Below, one piece after another: positions 33,435-45,830 of a stretch of 64,000 nt of DNA. The notes beneath the pieces were generated by a model that was not told the origin of the DNA, made no database searches, and was given only the letters and a program-made list of their open reading frames with translations. This stretch comes from Rhipicephalus microplus (lineage: Eukaryota; Arthropoda; Arachnida; Ixodida; Ixodidae): the NCBI RefSeq assembly GCF_043290135.1, contig NC_134707.1:137703319-137767318 (forward strand), in the 5' to 3' direction. A program made the translations under genes and the position numbers. Numbering within the stretch: position 1 is the first letter of the stretch; every line of letters starts with the position of its first letter.

Positions 33435-36233
33435 TAACTTAAGGTCGTGAGGTTTCAAGTTGTGGAGTTTCTAGTTGTGGAGTTTCTAGTTGTGGAGTTT
33501 CTAGTTGTGGAGTTTCTAGTTGTGGAGTCTCTAGTTGCGGAGTTTCTAGTTGCGGACTTTCTAGTTGTGGAGTTTCTGGTTTTGGAGTTTCTAGTTGAGG
33601 AAATTCAAGTTGTGGAGTTTCTAGTTGTAGATTCTCTAGTTGTGGAGTTTCTAGTTGTGAAGTTTCTAGTTGCGGAGTGTCTAGTTTTTGGAGTTTCTAG
33701 TTGTGGAGTTTCTAGTTGTAGAGTCTCCTGTTGCGGAGTTTCTAGTTGCGGAGTTTCTAGTTGGGGAGTTTCCAGTTGTGGAGTTTCTAGTTGTGGAGTT
33801 TCTATTTGTGCAGTCTCAAGTTGTGGAGTTTGAACTTGTGGAGTTTCAAGTTGTGGAGTCTATAGTTGTGGTGTTTCTAGTTGTAGATTTTCTAGTTGTG
33901 GAGTATCTAGTTGTGGATTTTCCAGTTGTGGAGTTTCTAGTTGTTGAGTTGCGGAGTCTCTAGTTGTTGAGTTTCTAGTTGCAGAGTCTCTAGTTGTGGA
34001 GTTTCAAGTTGTGGAGTCTCTAGATGTGGAGTTTCTAGTTGTGGAGTTTCTAGTTGTGGAGTTTCTAGTTGTGGAGTTTCTAGTTGTGGAGTTTCCAGTT
34101 GTGGAGTTTCTAGACATAAAATTTCTTGTAGCCGAGTCTCTATTTTTGGAGCTTGTAGTTGTGGAGTTTCTAGTTGTTGAGTTTCTAGTTGTGGAGTCAC
34201 TAGTTGCAGAGTTTCTGGTTGTGGAGTTTCTAGTTGTGGAGTTTCAAGTTGTGGAGTTTCTAGTTGTGGAGTCTCAAGTTGTGGAGTCTAAAGTTGTGGA
34301 GTTTCTAGTTGTGGAGTCTCTAGTTGTGGAGTTTCTAGTTGCAGAGTATCTAGTTGTGGAGTTTCCAGTTGTGGAAATTCTAGATGCGGAGTTGCGGAGT
34401 CTCTGGTTGTGGAGTTTCTAGTTGTGGAGTTTCTAGTTGTGGAGTTTCGAGTTGTGGAGTCTCTAGTTGTGGAGTTTCTAGTTGTGGATTTTCCAGTTGT
34501 GGAGTATCTAGTTGCGGAGTTTCCAGTTGTGAAGTATCTAGTTGTGGAGTTTCCAGTTGTGGAGTATCTAGTTCTGGAGTTTTAGGTTATGGAGTTTCTA
34601 GTTGCGGAGTTTCTAGTTGCGGAGTTTTTAATAGTGGAGTTTCTAGTTGTGAAGTTTCAAGTTGCGGAGTCTCAAGTGATGGAGTTTCCAGTTGTGGAGT
34701 TCTTAGTTGTGGAGTTTCTAGTTGTTGAGTTTCTAGTTGTGAAGTCTCTAGTTTTGCAGTTTCTAGTTGCGGAGTTTCTAGATAATGAATTTCTAGTTGC
34801 CGAGTCTGTATTTGTGGAGTTTGAAGTTGTGGAGTTTCTAGTTGTGAAGTTTCTAGTTGTGGAGTCTCTAGTTGCGGAGTTTCTAGTTGCAGAGTTTCTA
34901 GTTGTGGAGTTTCTGGTTGTGGAGTTTCTAGTTGAGGAGTTTCAAGTTGTGGAGTTTCTAGTTGTGGAGTCTCTAGTTGCGGAGTTTCTAGTTGTGAAGT
35001 TTCTAGTTGTGTAGTTTCTAGCTGCGGTGTTTCTAGTTGCGGAGTTTCTATTTGTGGAGTATCTAGCTGCGGAGTTTCTAGTTGCAGAGCCTCTAGTAGT
35101 GGAGTTTCTAGTTGTGGAGTTTCTATTTGTGCAGTCTCAAGTTGTGGAGTCTATAGTTGTGGTGTTTCTAGTTGTAGATTTTCTAGTTGCGGAGTATCTA
35201 GTTGTGGATTTTCCAGTTGTGGAGTTTCTAGTTGTTTAGTTGCGGAGTCTCTAGTTGTTGAGTTTCTAGTTGCAGAGTCTCTAGTTGTGGATTTTCCAGT
35301 TGTGGAGTTTCTAGTTGTTGAGTTGCGGAGTCTCTAGTTGTTGAGTTTCTAGTTGCAGAGTCTCTAGTTGTGGAGTTTCAAGTTGTGGAGTCTCTAGATG
35401 TGGAGTTTCTAGTTGTCGAGTTTCCAGTTGTGGAGTATCTAGTAGTGGAGTTTCGAGTTGTGGAGTTTCTAGTTGTGGAGTTTCTAGTTGTCGAGTCCCT
35501 AGTTGTGGAGTTTCTAGTTGCGGAGTTTCTAGTTGTGGAGTTTTAAGTTGTGGAGTCTCAAGCTGGGGAGTTTATAGTTGGTGAGTTTTTAGTGTGGGAG
35601 TTTCTAGTTGTTGAGTTTCAAGTTTGAAGTCTCTAGTTGTAGATTCTTTAGTTGTGGAGTCTCTAGTTTAGGAGTTTCTAGTTGAAGAGTTTTTGTTGTG
35701 GAGTGTCTAGTTGTGGAGTTTCGAGTTGTGGAGTTTCGAGTTGTGGAGTTTCTAGTTGCAGAGTCTCTAGTTGTGGAGCTTCAAGTTGTGGAGTCTCTAG
35801 TTGTGGAGTTTCTAGTTGCCGAGTTTCCAGTCGTGAAGTATCTAGTAGTGGAGTTTCCAGTTGTGGAGTCCCTAGTTTTGGAGTTTCTAGTTGCGGAGTC
35901 TCAAGCTGTGGAGTTTCAAGTTGTGGAGTTTCTAGTTGTGGAGTCTCAAGTTGTGGAGTTTAAAGTTGTGTAGTTTCAAGTTGTGGAGTCTCTAGTTGTG
36001 GAGTTTCTAGTTGCAGAGTATCTAGTTGTGGAGTTTCCAGTTGTGGAGTTTCTAGTTGTGAAGTTGCGGAGTCTCTGGTTGTGGAGTTTTTAGTTGTGGA
36101 GTTTCCCTTTGTGGAGTTTCGAGTTGGGGAGTTTCTAGTTGTGGAGTTTCTAGTTGTGGAATTTTGAGTTGTGGAGTTTCTAGTTGTGGAGTTTCTAGTT
36201 GCGGAATCTCAAGCTGTAGATTTTGTTGTTGCG
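33435..36233 (+). repeat. Composite B-to-A HOR unit 15 (2,799 bp)
   Basis: LM1-B at 33,435 and LM2-B at 34,110. The B-to-A junction is at 35,006. It carries GCAGAGCCTCTAG near 35,085, TTCTGG..GGTTATGG near 34,573-34,590, and a T6-to-T5 deletion near 35,690. All three recur in the copy about 13.75 kb downstream. Confidence 0.87.
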
Positions 36234-39200
36234 TAACTTAAGGTCGTGAGGTTTCAAGTTGTGGAGTTTCTGGTTGTGGAGTTTCTAGTTGTGGAGTTTC
36301 TAGTTGTGGAGTTTCTAGTTGTGGAGTCTCTAGTTGTGTAGTTTCTAGCTGCGGAGTTTCTAGTTGCGGAGTTTCTATTTGTGAAGTATCTAGCTGCGGA
36401 TTTTCTAGTTGCAGAGTCTCTAGTTGTGGAGTTTCTAGTTGTGGAGTTTCTAGTTGTGGAGTTATAGTTGTGGACTTTCTAGACATGAAATTTCTTGTAG
36501 CCGAGTCTCTATTTGTGGAGCTTGTAGTTGTGGAGTTTCTAGTTGTTGAGTTTCTAGTTGTGGAGTCTGTAGTTGCAGAGTTTCTAGTTGTGGAGTTTCT
36601 AGTTGTGGAGTTTCTAGTTGTGGAGTTTCTAGTTGTGAAGTTTCAAGTTGTGGAGTTTCTAGTTGTGGAGTCTCAAATTGTGGAGTTCAAAGTTGTGGAG
36701 TTTCAAGTTGTGGAGTTTCCAGTTGACGAGTATCTAGTTGTGGAGTTTCCAGTTGTGAAGTATCTAGTTGTGCAGTTTCCAGTTGTGGAGTATCTAGTTG
36801 TGTAGTTTTAAGTTGTGGAGTTTCTAGTTGCGGAGTTTTTAAAAGAGGAATTTCCAGTTGTGAAGTTTCAAGTGGCGGAGTCTGAAGTTGTGGAGTTTCC
36901 AGTTGTGGAGTTTTTAGTTGTGGAGTTTCTATTTGTTGAGTTTCTAACTGTGAAGTCTCTAGTATTGCAGTTTCTAGTTGTGGAGTTTCTAGATATGGAT
37001 ATTCTTGTTGCCGAGTCTGTATTTGTGGAGTTTGAAGTTGTGGAGTTTCTAGTTGTGGAGTCTCTAGTTGCGGAGTTTCTAGTTGTGAAGTTTCTAGTTG
37101 CGGAGTTTCTAGTTTTTGGAGTTTCTAGTTGTGGAGTTTCTAGTTGTAGAGTCTCCTGTTGCGGAGTTTCTAGTTGCGGAGTTTCTAGTTGGGGAGTTTC
37201 CAGTTGTGGAGTTTCTAGTTGTGGAGTTTCTATTTGTGCAGTCTCAAGTTGTGGAGTTTGAACTTGTGGAGTTTCAAGTTGTGGAGTCTATAGTTGTGGT
37301 GTTTCTAGTTGTAGATTTTCTTGTTGTGGAGTATCTAGTTGTGGATTTTCCAGTTGTGGAGTTTCTAGTTGTTTAGTTGCGGAGTCTCTAGTTGTTGAGT
37401 TTCTAGTTGTGGAGTCTCTAGTTGTTGAGTTTCAAGTTGTGGAGTCTCTAGATGTGGATTTTCCAGTTGTGGAGTTTCTAGTTGTTGAGTTGCGGAGTCT
37501 CTAGTTGTTGAGTTTCAAGTTGTGGAGTTTGTAGTTGTGGAGTCTCAAGTTGTGGAGTCTAAAGTTGTGGAGTTTCAAGTTGTGAAGTCTCTAGTTGTGG
37601 AGTTTCTAGTTACAGAGTATCTAGTTGTGGAGTTTCCAGTTGTGGAATTTCTAGATGTGGAGTTGCGGAGTCTCTGGTTGTGCAGTTTCTAGTTGTGGAG
37701 TTTCTAGTTGTGGAGTTTCGAGTTGTGGAGTCTCTAGTTGTGGAGTTTCTAGTTGTGTATTTTCCAGTTGTGGAGTATCTAGTTGTGGAGTTTCCAGTTG
37801 TGAAGTATCTAGTTGTGGAGTTTCCAGTTGTGGAGTATCTAGTTGTGGAGTTTTAGGTTGTGGAGTTTCTAGTTGCGGAGTTTTTAATAGTGGAGTTTCT
37901 AGTTGTGAAGTTTCAAGTTGCGGAGTCTCAAGTGATGGAGTTTCCAGTTGTGGAGTTCTTAGTTGTGGAGTTTCTAGTTGTTGAGTTTCTAGTTGTGAAG
38001 TCTCTAGTTTTGCAGTTTCTAGTTGTGGAGTTTCTAGATAATGAATTTCTAGTTGCCGAGTCTGTATTTGTGGAGTTTGAAGTTGTGGAGTTTCTAGTTG
38101 CGAAGTTTCTAGTTGTGGAGTCTCTAGTTGCGGAGTTTCTAGTTGCAGAGTTTCTAGTTGTGGAGTTTATAGTTTTGGAGTTTCTAGTAGTAGAGTCTCC
38201 TGTTGCGGAGTTTCTAGTTGCGGAGTTTCTAGTTGGGGAGTTTCCAGTTGTGGAGGTTCTAGTTGTGGAGTTTCTAGTTGTGGAGTCTCAAGTTGTGGAG
38301 TTTAAACTTGTGGAGTTTCTAGTTGTAGATTTTCTAGTTGTGGAGTATCTAGTTGTGGATTTTCCAGTTGTGGAGTTTCTAGTTGTTGAGTTGCGGAGTC
38401 TCTAGTTGTTGAGTTTCTAGTTGCAGAGTTTCAAGCTGTGGAGTTTCTAGTTGTGGAGTCTCTAGTTGCGGAGTTTCTAGTTGTGAAGTTTCTAGTTGTG
38501 GAGTTTCTAGTTGTGGAGTTTATAGTTTTGGAGTTTCTAGTAGTAGAGTCTCCTGTTGCGGAGTTTCTAGTTGCGGAGTTTCTAGTTGGGGAGTTTCCAG
38601 TTGTGGAGGTTCTAGTTGTGGAGTTTCTAGTTGTGGAGTCTCAAGTTGTGGAGTTTAAACTTGTGGAGTTTCTAGTTGTAGATTTTCTAGTTGTGGAGTA
38701 TCTAGTTGTGGATTTTCCAGTTGTGGAGTTTCTAGTTGTTGAGTTGCGGAGTCTCTAGTTGTTGAGTTTCTAGTTGCAGAGTCTCTAGTTGTGGAGTTTC
38801 AAGTTGTGGAGTCTCTAGATGTGGAGTTTCTAGTTGAAGAGTTTTTTGTTGTGGAGTGTCTAGTTGTGGAGTTTCCAGTTGTGGAGTTTCGAGGTTTGGA
38901 ATTTCTAGTTACAGAGTCTCTAGTTGTGGAGCTTCAAGTTGTGGATTCTCTAGTTGTGGAGTTTCTAGTTGCCGAGTTTCCAGTTGTAAAGTATCTAGTA
39001 GTGGAGTTTCCAGTTGTGGAGTCCCTAGTTGTGGAGTTTCTAGTTGCGGAGTCTCAAGCTATGGAGTTTCAAGTTGTGGAGTTTCTAGTGGTGAAGTTGC
39101 GGTGTCTCTTGTTGTGGAGTTTCTAGTTCTGGAGTTTCTAGTTGTGGAGTTTCGAGTTGTGGAGTCTCTAGTTGTGGAGTTTCTAGTTGTGGAATTTTGA

Positions 39201-39266
39201 GTTGTGGAGTTTCTAGTTGTGGAGTTTCTAGTTGCGGAATCTCTAGCTGTGGATTTTCTAGTTGCG
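36234..39266 (+). repeat. Composite A-to-B HOR unit 16 (3,033 bp)
   Basis: LM1-A at 36,234 and LM2-A at 36,479. Seven monomers are missing near 37,080 compared with the relative in unit 20. The A-to-B join is near 37,520. An internal duplication at offset 353 lies at about 38,147-38,785. Confidence 0.87.
38147..38785 (+). repeat. Internal duplication at offset 353 bp in family B
   Basis: The segment beginning near 38,147, with the TTATAGTTTTGG monomer at about 38,166, recurs 353 bp later, with that monomer at about 38,519, and matches for about 285 bp. The offset equals 23 monomers plus 8 bases, because each copy includes one 23-bp phase-shift unit. The same arrangement with the same offset is at about 51,853-52,491, so it predates the 14-kb block copy. 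Confidence 0.8.
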
Positions 39267-41771
39267 TAACTTAAGGTCGTGAGGTTTCAAGTTGTGGAGT
39301 TTCTAGTTGTGGAGTTTCTAGTTGTGGAGTTTCTAGTTGTGGAGTCTCTAGTTGCGGAGTTTCTAGTTGCGGACTTTCTAGTTGTGGAGTTTCTGGTTGT
39401 GGAGTTTCTAGTTGAGGAAATTCAAGTTGTGGAGTTTCTAGTTGTAGATTCTCTAGTTGTGGAGTTTCTAGTTGTGAAGTTTCTAGTTGCGGAGTTTCTA
39501 GTTTTTGAAGTTTCTAGTTGTAGAGTTTCTAGTTGTAGAGTCTCCTGTTGCGGAGTTTCTAGTTGTGGAGTTTCTAGTTGTGGAGTTTCCAGTTGTGGAG
39601 TTTCCAGTTGTGGAGTTTCTAGACATAAAATTTCTTGTAGCCGAGTCTCTATTTTTGGAGCTTGTAGTTGTGGAGTTTCTAGTTGTTGAGTTTCTAGTTG
39701 TGGAGTCACTAGTTGCAGAGTTTCTGGTTGTGGAGTTTCTAGTTGTGGAGTTTCAAGTTGTGGAGTTTCTAGTTGTGGAGTCTCAAGTTGTGGAGTCTAA
39801 AGTTGTGGAGTTTCAAGTTGTGGAGTCTCTAGTTGTGGAGTTTCTAGTTGCAGAGTATCTAGTTGTGGAGTTTCCAGTTGTGGAAATTCTAGATGTGGAG
39901 TTGCGGAGTCTCTGGTTGTGGAGTTTCTAGTTGTGGAGTTTCTAGTTGTGGAGTTTCGAGTTGTGGAGTCTATAGTTGTGGAGTTTCTAGTTGTGGATTT
40001 CCAGTTGTGGAGTATCTAGTTGCGGAGTTTCCAGTTGTGAAGTATCTAGTTGTGGAGTTTCCAGTTGTGGAGTATCTAGTTGTGGAGTTTTAGGTTGTGG
40101 AGTTTCTAGTTGCGGAGTTTCTAGTTGCGGAGTTTTTAATAGTGGAGTTTCTAGTTGTGAAGTTTCAAGTTGCGGAGTCTCAAGTGATGGAGTTTCCAGT
40201 TGTGGAGTTCTTAGTTTGGAGTTTCTAGTTGTTGAGTTTCTAGTTGTGAAGTCTCTAGTTTTGCAGTTTCTAGTTGTGGAGTTTCTAGATAATGAATTTC
40301 TAGTTGCCGAGTCTGTATTTGTGGAGTTTGAAGTTGTGGAGTTTCTAGTTGTGAAGTTTGTAGTTGTGGAGTCTCTAGTTGCGGAGTTTCTAGTTGCAGA
40401 GTTTCTAGTTGTGGAGTTTCTGGTTGTGGAGTTTCTAGTTGAGGAGTTTCAAGTTGTGGAGTTTCTAGTTGTGGAGTCTCTAGTTGCGGAGTTTCTAGTT
40501 GTGAAGTTTCTAGTTGTGTAGTTTCTAGCTGCGGTGTTTCTAGTTGCGGAGTTTCTATTTGTGGAGTATCTAGCTGCGGAGTTTCTAGTTGCAGAGTCTC
40601 TAGTAGTGGAGTTTCTAGTTGTGGAGTTTCTATTTGTGCAGTCTCAAGTTGTGGAGTCTATAGTTGTGGTGTTTCTAGTTGTAGATTTTCTAGTTGTGGA
40701 GTATCTAGTTGTGGATTTTCCAGTTGTGGAGTTTCTAGTTGTTTAGTTGCGGAGTCTCTAGTTGTTGAGTTTCTAGTTGCAGAGTCTCTAGTTGTGGAGT
40801 TTCAAGTTGTGGAGTCTCTAGATGTGGATTTTCCAGTTGTGGAGTTTCAAGTTGTTGAGTTGCGGAGTCTCTAGTTGTTGAGTTTCTAGTTGCAGAGTCT
40901 CTAGTTGTGGAGTTTCAAGTTGTGGAGTCTCTAGATGTGGAGTTTCTAGTTGTCGAGTTTCCAGTTGTGGAGTATCTAGTAGTGGAGTTTCGAGTTGTGG
41001 AGTTTCTAGTTGTGGAGTTTCTAGTTGTCGAGTCCCTAGTTGTGGAGTTTCTAGTTGCGGAGTTTCTAGTTGTGGAGTTTTAAGTTGTGGAGTCTCAAGC
41101 TGGGGAGTTTATAGTTGGTGAGTTTTTAGTGTGGGAGTTTCTAGTTGTTGAGTTTCAAGTTTGAAGTCTCTAGTTGTAGATTCTTTAGTTGTGGAGTCTC
41201 TAGTTTAGGAGTTTCTAGTTGAAGAGTTTTTTGTTGTGGAGTGTCTAGTTGTGGAGTTTCGAGTTGTGGAGTTTCGAGTTGTGGAGTTTCTAGTTGCAGA
41301 GTCTCTAGTTGTGGAGCTTCAAGTTGTGGAGTCTCTAGTTGTGGAGTTTCTAGTTGCCGAGTTTCCAGTCGTGAAGTATCTAGTAGTGGAGTTTCCAGTT
41401 GTGGAGTCCCTAGTTTTGGAGTTTCTAGTTGCGGAGTCTCAAGCTGTGGAGTTTCAAGTTGTGGAGTTTCTAGTTGTGGAGTCTCAAGTTGTGGAGTTTA
41501 AAGTTGTGTAGTTTCAAGTTGTGGAGTCTCTAGTTGTGGAGTTTCTAGTTGCAGAGTATCTAGTTGTGGAGTTTCCAGTTGTGGAGTTTCTAGTTGTGAA
41601 GTTGCGGAGTCTCTGGTTGTGGAGTTTTTAGTTGTGGAGTTTCCCTTTGTGGAGTGTCGAGTTGGGGAGTTTCTAGTTGTGGAGTTTCTAGTTGTGGAAT
41701 TTTGAGTTGTGGAGTTTCTAGTTGTGGAGTTTCTAGTTGCGGAATCTCAAGCTGTAGATTTTGTTGTTGCG
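39267..41771 (+). repeat. Composite B-to-A HOR unit 17 (2,505 bp)
   Basis: LM1-B at 39,267 and LM2-B at 39,619. The LM1-to-LM2 distance is only 352 bp instead of about 675 in units 12, 13 and 15. A deletion at about 39,555 joins the TCTCCTGTTGCGG monomer to the tract before LM2. The B-to-A junction is at 40,513. From about 39,557 it matches units 13-14 at a constant offset of 11,242. Confidence 0.87.
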
Positions 41772-44700
41772 TAACTTAAGGTCGTGAGGTTTCAAGTTGT
41801 GGAGTTTCTGGTTGTGGAGTTTCTAGTTGTGGAGTTTCTAGTTGTGGAGTCTCTAGTTGTGTAGTTTCTAGCTGCGGAGTTTCTAGTTGCGGAGTTTCTA
41901 TTTGTGAAGTATCTAGCTGCGGATTTTCTAGTTGCAGAGTCTCTAGTTGTGGAGTTTCTAGTTGTGGAGTTTCTAGTTGTGGAGTTATAGTTGTGGACTT
42001 TCTAGACATGAAATTTCTTGTAGCCGAGTCTCTATTTGTGGAGCTTGTAGTTGTGGAGTTTCTAGTTGTTGAGTTTCTAGTTGTGGATTCTGTAGTTGCA
42101 GAGTTTCTAGTTGTGGAGTTTCTAGTTGTGGAGTTTCTAGTTGTGGAGTTTCTAGTTGTGAAGTTTCAAGTTGTGGAGTTTCTAGTTGTGGAGTCTCAAG
42201 TTGTGGAGTTCAAAGTTGTGGAGTTTCAAGTTGTGGAGTTTCCAGTTGACGAGTATCTAGTTGTGGAGTTTCCAGTTGTGAAGTATCTAGTTGTGCAGTT
42301 TCCAGTTGTGGAGTATCTAGTTGTGTAGTTTTAAGTTGTGGAGATTCTAGTTGCGGAGTTTTTAATAGAGGAATTTCTAGTTGTGAAGTTTCAAGTGGCG
42401 GAGTCTGAAGTTGTGGAGTTTCCAGTTGTGGAGTTTTTAGTTGTGGAGTTTCTATTTGTTGAGTTTCTAACTGTGAAGTCTCTAGTATTGCAGTTTCTAG
42501 TTGTGGAGTTTCTAGATATGGATATTCTTGTTGCCGAGTCTGTATTTGTGGAGTTTGAAGTTGTGGAGTTTCTAGTTGTGGAGTCTCTAGTTGCGGAGTT
42601 TCTAGTTGCGAACTTTCTAGTTGTGGAGTTTCTAGTTGTGGAGTTTCTATTTGTGCAGTCTCAAGTTGTGGAGTTTGAACTTGTGGAGTTTCAAGTTGTG
42701 GAGTCTCTAGATGTGGAGTTTCTAGTTGTGGAGTTTCTAGTTGTGGAGTTTCTAGTTGTGGAGTTTCCAGTTGTGGAGTTTCCAGTTGTGGAGTTTCTAG
42801 ACATAAAATTTCTTGTAGCCGAGTCTCTATTTTTGGAGCTTGTAGTTGTGGAGTTTCTAGTTGTTGAGTTTCTAGTTGTGGAGTCACTAGTTGCAGAGTT
42901 TCTGGTTGTGGAGTTTCTAGTTGTGGAGTTTCAAGTTGTGGAGTTTCTAGTTGTGGAGTCTCAAGTTGTGGAGTCTAAAGTTGTGGAGTTTCAAGTTGTG
43001 GAGTCTCTAGTTGTGGAGTTTCTAGTTGCAGAGTATCTAGTTGTGGAGTTTCCAGTTGTGGAAATTCTAGATGTGGAGTTGCGGAGTCTCTGGTTGTGGA
43101 GTTTCTAGTTGTGGAGTTTCTAGTTGTGGAGTTTCGAGTTGTGGAGTCTATAGTTGTGGAGTTTCTAGTTGTGGATTTCCAGTTGTGGAGTATCTAGTTG
43201 CGGAGTTTCCAGTTGTGAAGTATCTAGTTGTGGAGTTTCCAGTTGTGGAGTATCTAGTTGTGGAGTTTTAGGTTGTGGAGTTTCTAGTTGCGGAGTTTCT
43301 AGTTGCGGAGTTTTTAATAGTGGAGTTTCTAGTTGTGAAGTTTCAAGTTGCGGAGTCTCAAGTGATGGAGTTTCCAGTTGTGGAGTTCTTAGTTTGGAGT
43401 TTCTAGTTGTTGAGTTTCTAGTTGTGAAGTCTCTAGTTTTGCAGTTTCTAGTTGTGGAGTTTCTAGATAATGAATTTCTAGTTGCCGAGTCTGTATTTGT
43501 GGAGTTTGAAGTTGTGGAGTTTCTAGTTGTGAAGTTTGTAGTTGTGGAGTCTCTAGTTGCGGAGTTTCTAGTTGCAGAGTTTCTAGTTGTGGAGTTTCTG
43601 GTTGTGGAGTTTCTAGTTGAGGAGTTTCAAGTTGTGGAGTTTCTAGTTGTGGAGTCTCTAGTTGCGGAGTTTCTAGTTGTGAAGTTTCTAGTTGTGTAGT
43701 TTCTAGCTGCGGTGTTTCTAGTTGCGGAGTTTCTATTTGTGGAGTATCTAGCTGCGGAGTTTCTAGTTGCAGAGTCTCTAGTAGTGGAGTTTCTAGTTGT
43801 GGAGTTTCTATTTGTGCAGTCTCAAGTTGTGGAGTCTATAGTTGTGGTGTTTCTAGTTGTAGATTTTCTAGTTGTGGAGTATCTAGTTGTGGATTTTCCA
43901 GTTGTGGAGTTTCTAGTTGTTTAGTTGCGGAGTCTCTAGTTGTTGAGTTTCTAGTTGCAGAGTCTCTAGTTGTGGAGTTTCAAGTTGTGGAGTCTCTAGA
44001 TGTGGATTTTCCAGTTGTGGAGTTTCTAGTTGTTGAGTTGCGGAGTCTCTAGTTGTTGAGTTTCTAGTTGCAGAGTCTCTAGTTGTGGAGTTTCAAGTTG
44101 TGGAGTCTCTAGATGTGGAGTTTCTAGTTGTCGAGTTTCCAGTTGTGGAGTATCTAGTAGTGGAGTTTCGAGTTGTGGAGTTTCTAGTTGTGGAGTTTCT
44201 AGTTGTCGAGTCCCTAGTTGTGGAGTTTCTAGTTGCGGAGTTTCTAGTTGTGGAGTTTTAAGTTGTGGAGTCTCAAGCTGGGGAGTTTATAGTTGGTGAG
44301 TTTTTAGTGTGGGAGTTTCTAGTTGTTGAGTTTCAAGTTTGAAGTCTCTAGTTGTAGATTCTTTAGTTGTGGAGTCTCTAGTTTAGGAGTTTCTAGTTGA
44401 AGAGTTTTTTGTTGTGGAGTGTCTAGTTGTGGAGTTTCGAGTTGTGGAGTTTCGAGTTGTGGAGTTTCTAGTTGCAGAGTCTCTAGTTGTGGAGCTTCAA
44501 GTTGTGGAGTCTCTAGTTGTGGAGTTTCTAGTTGCCGAGTTTCCAGTCGTGAAGTATCTAGTAGTGGAGTTTCCAGTTGTGGAGTCCCTAGTTTTGGAGT
44601 TTCTAGTTGCGGAGTCTCAAGCTGTGGAGTTTCAAGTTGTGGAGTTTCTAGTTGTGGAGTCTCAAGTTGTGGAGTTTAAAGTTGTGTAGTTTCAAGTTGT

Positions 44701-45830
44701 GGAGTCTCTAGTTGTGGAGTTTCTAGTTGCAGAGTATCTAGTTGTGGAGTTTCCAGTTGTGGAGTTTCTAGTTGTGAAGTTGCGGAGTCTCTGGTTGTGG
44801 AGTTTTTAGTTGTGGAGTTTCCCTTTGTGGAGTGTCGAGTTGGGGAGTTTCTAGTTGTGGAGTTTCTAGTTGTGGAATTTTGAGTTGTGGAGTTTCTAGT
44901 TGTGGAGTTTCTAGTTGTGGAGTTTCTAGTTGCGGAATCTCAAGCTGTAGATTTTGTTGTTGCGTAACTTAAGGTCGTGAGGTTTCAAGTTGTGGAGTTT
45001 CTGGTTGTGGAGTTTCTAGTTGTGGAGTTTCTAGTTGTGGAGTCTCTAGTTGTGTAGTTTCTAGCTGCGGAGTTTCTAGTTGCGGAGTTTCTATTTGTGA
45101 AGTATCTAGCTGCGGATTTTCTAGTTGCAGAGTCTCTAGTTGTGGAGTTTCTAGTTGTGGAGTTTCTAGTTGTGGAGTTATAGTTGTGGACTTTCTAGAC
45201 ATGAAATTTCTTGTAGCCGAGTCTCTATTTGTGGAGCTTGTAGTTGTGGAGTTTCTAGTTGTTGAGTTTCTAGTTGTGGATTCTGTAGTTGCAGAGTTTC
45301 TAGTTGTGGAGTTTCTAGTTGTGGAGTTTCTAGTTGTGGAGTTTCTAGTTGTGAAGTTTCAAGTTGTGGAGTTTCTAGTTGTGGAGTCTCAAATTGTGGA
45401 GTTCAAAGTTGTGGAGTTTCAAGTTGTGGAGTTTCCAGTTGACGAGTATCTAGTTGTGGAGTTTCCAGTTGTGAAGTATCTAGTTGTGCAGTTTCCAGTT
45501 GTGGAGTATCTAGTTGTGTAGTTTTAAGTTGTGGAGATTCTAGTTGCGGAGTTTTTAATAGAGGAATTTCTAGTTGTGAAGTTTCAAGTGGCGGAGTCTG
45601 AAGTTGTGGAGTTTCCAGTTGTGGAGTTTTTAGTTGTGGAGTTTCTATTTGTTGAGTTTCTAACTGTGAAGTCTCTAGTATTGCAGTTTCTAGTTGTGGA
45701 GTTTCTAGATATGGATATTCTTGTTGCCGAGTCTGTATTTGTGGAGTTTGAAGTTGTGGAGTTTCTAGTTGTGGAGTCTCTAGTTGCGGAGTTTCTAGTT
45801 GCGAACTTTCTAGTTGTGGAGTTTCTGGTT
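39557..45830 (+). repeat. Tandem copy of a B/A composite, offset 3,178
   Basis: About 39,557-42,640 recurs at about 42,735-45,830. The offset is 3,178 up to about 44,900 and 3,193 after it, the difference being one extra monomer. The duplicated unit is a composite rather than a single-family HOR. This shows that A/B composites themselves now act as the amplifying unit (inference). Confidence 0.83.
41772..44964 (+). repeat. Composite A-to-B-to-A HOR unit 18 (3,193 bp)
   Basis: LM1-A at 41,772, LM2-A at 42,002 and LM2-B at 42,797. A shortened A part ends near 42,640. A short A-like segment leads into family B without any B-form LM1. The B-to-A junction is at 43,691. One extra monomer near 44,901-44,915 separates it from the matching place in unit 17. 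Confidence 0.85.

Larger units (their letters stand above)
28315..42642 (+). repeat. Copied block at offset 11,242 (28.3-31.4 kb and 39.6-42.6 kb)
   Basis: About 28,315-31,400 and about 39,557-42,642 align without net indels at offset 11,242. They cover an LM2-B, the B-to-A junction, an LM1-A and an LM2-A. Shared rare marks include GATTCTGTAG after LM2-A (about 30,844 and 42,086) and GAGTGTCGAG (about 30,411 and 41,653). Confidence 0.83.
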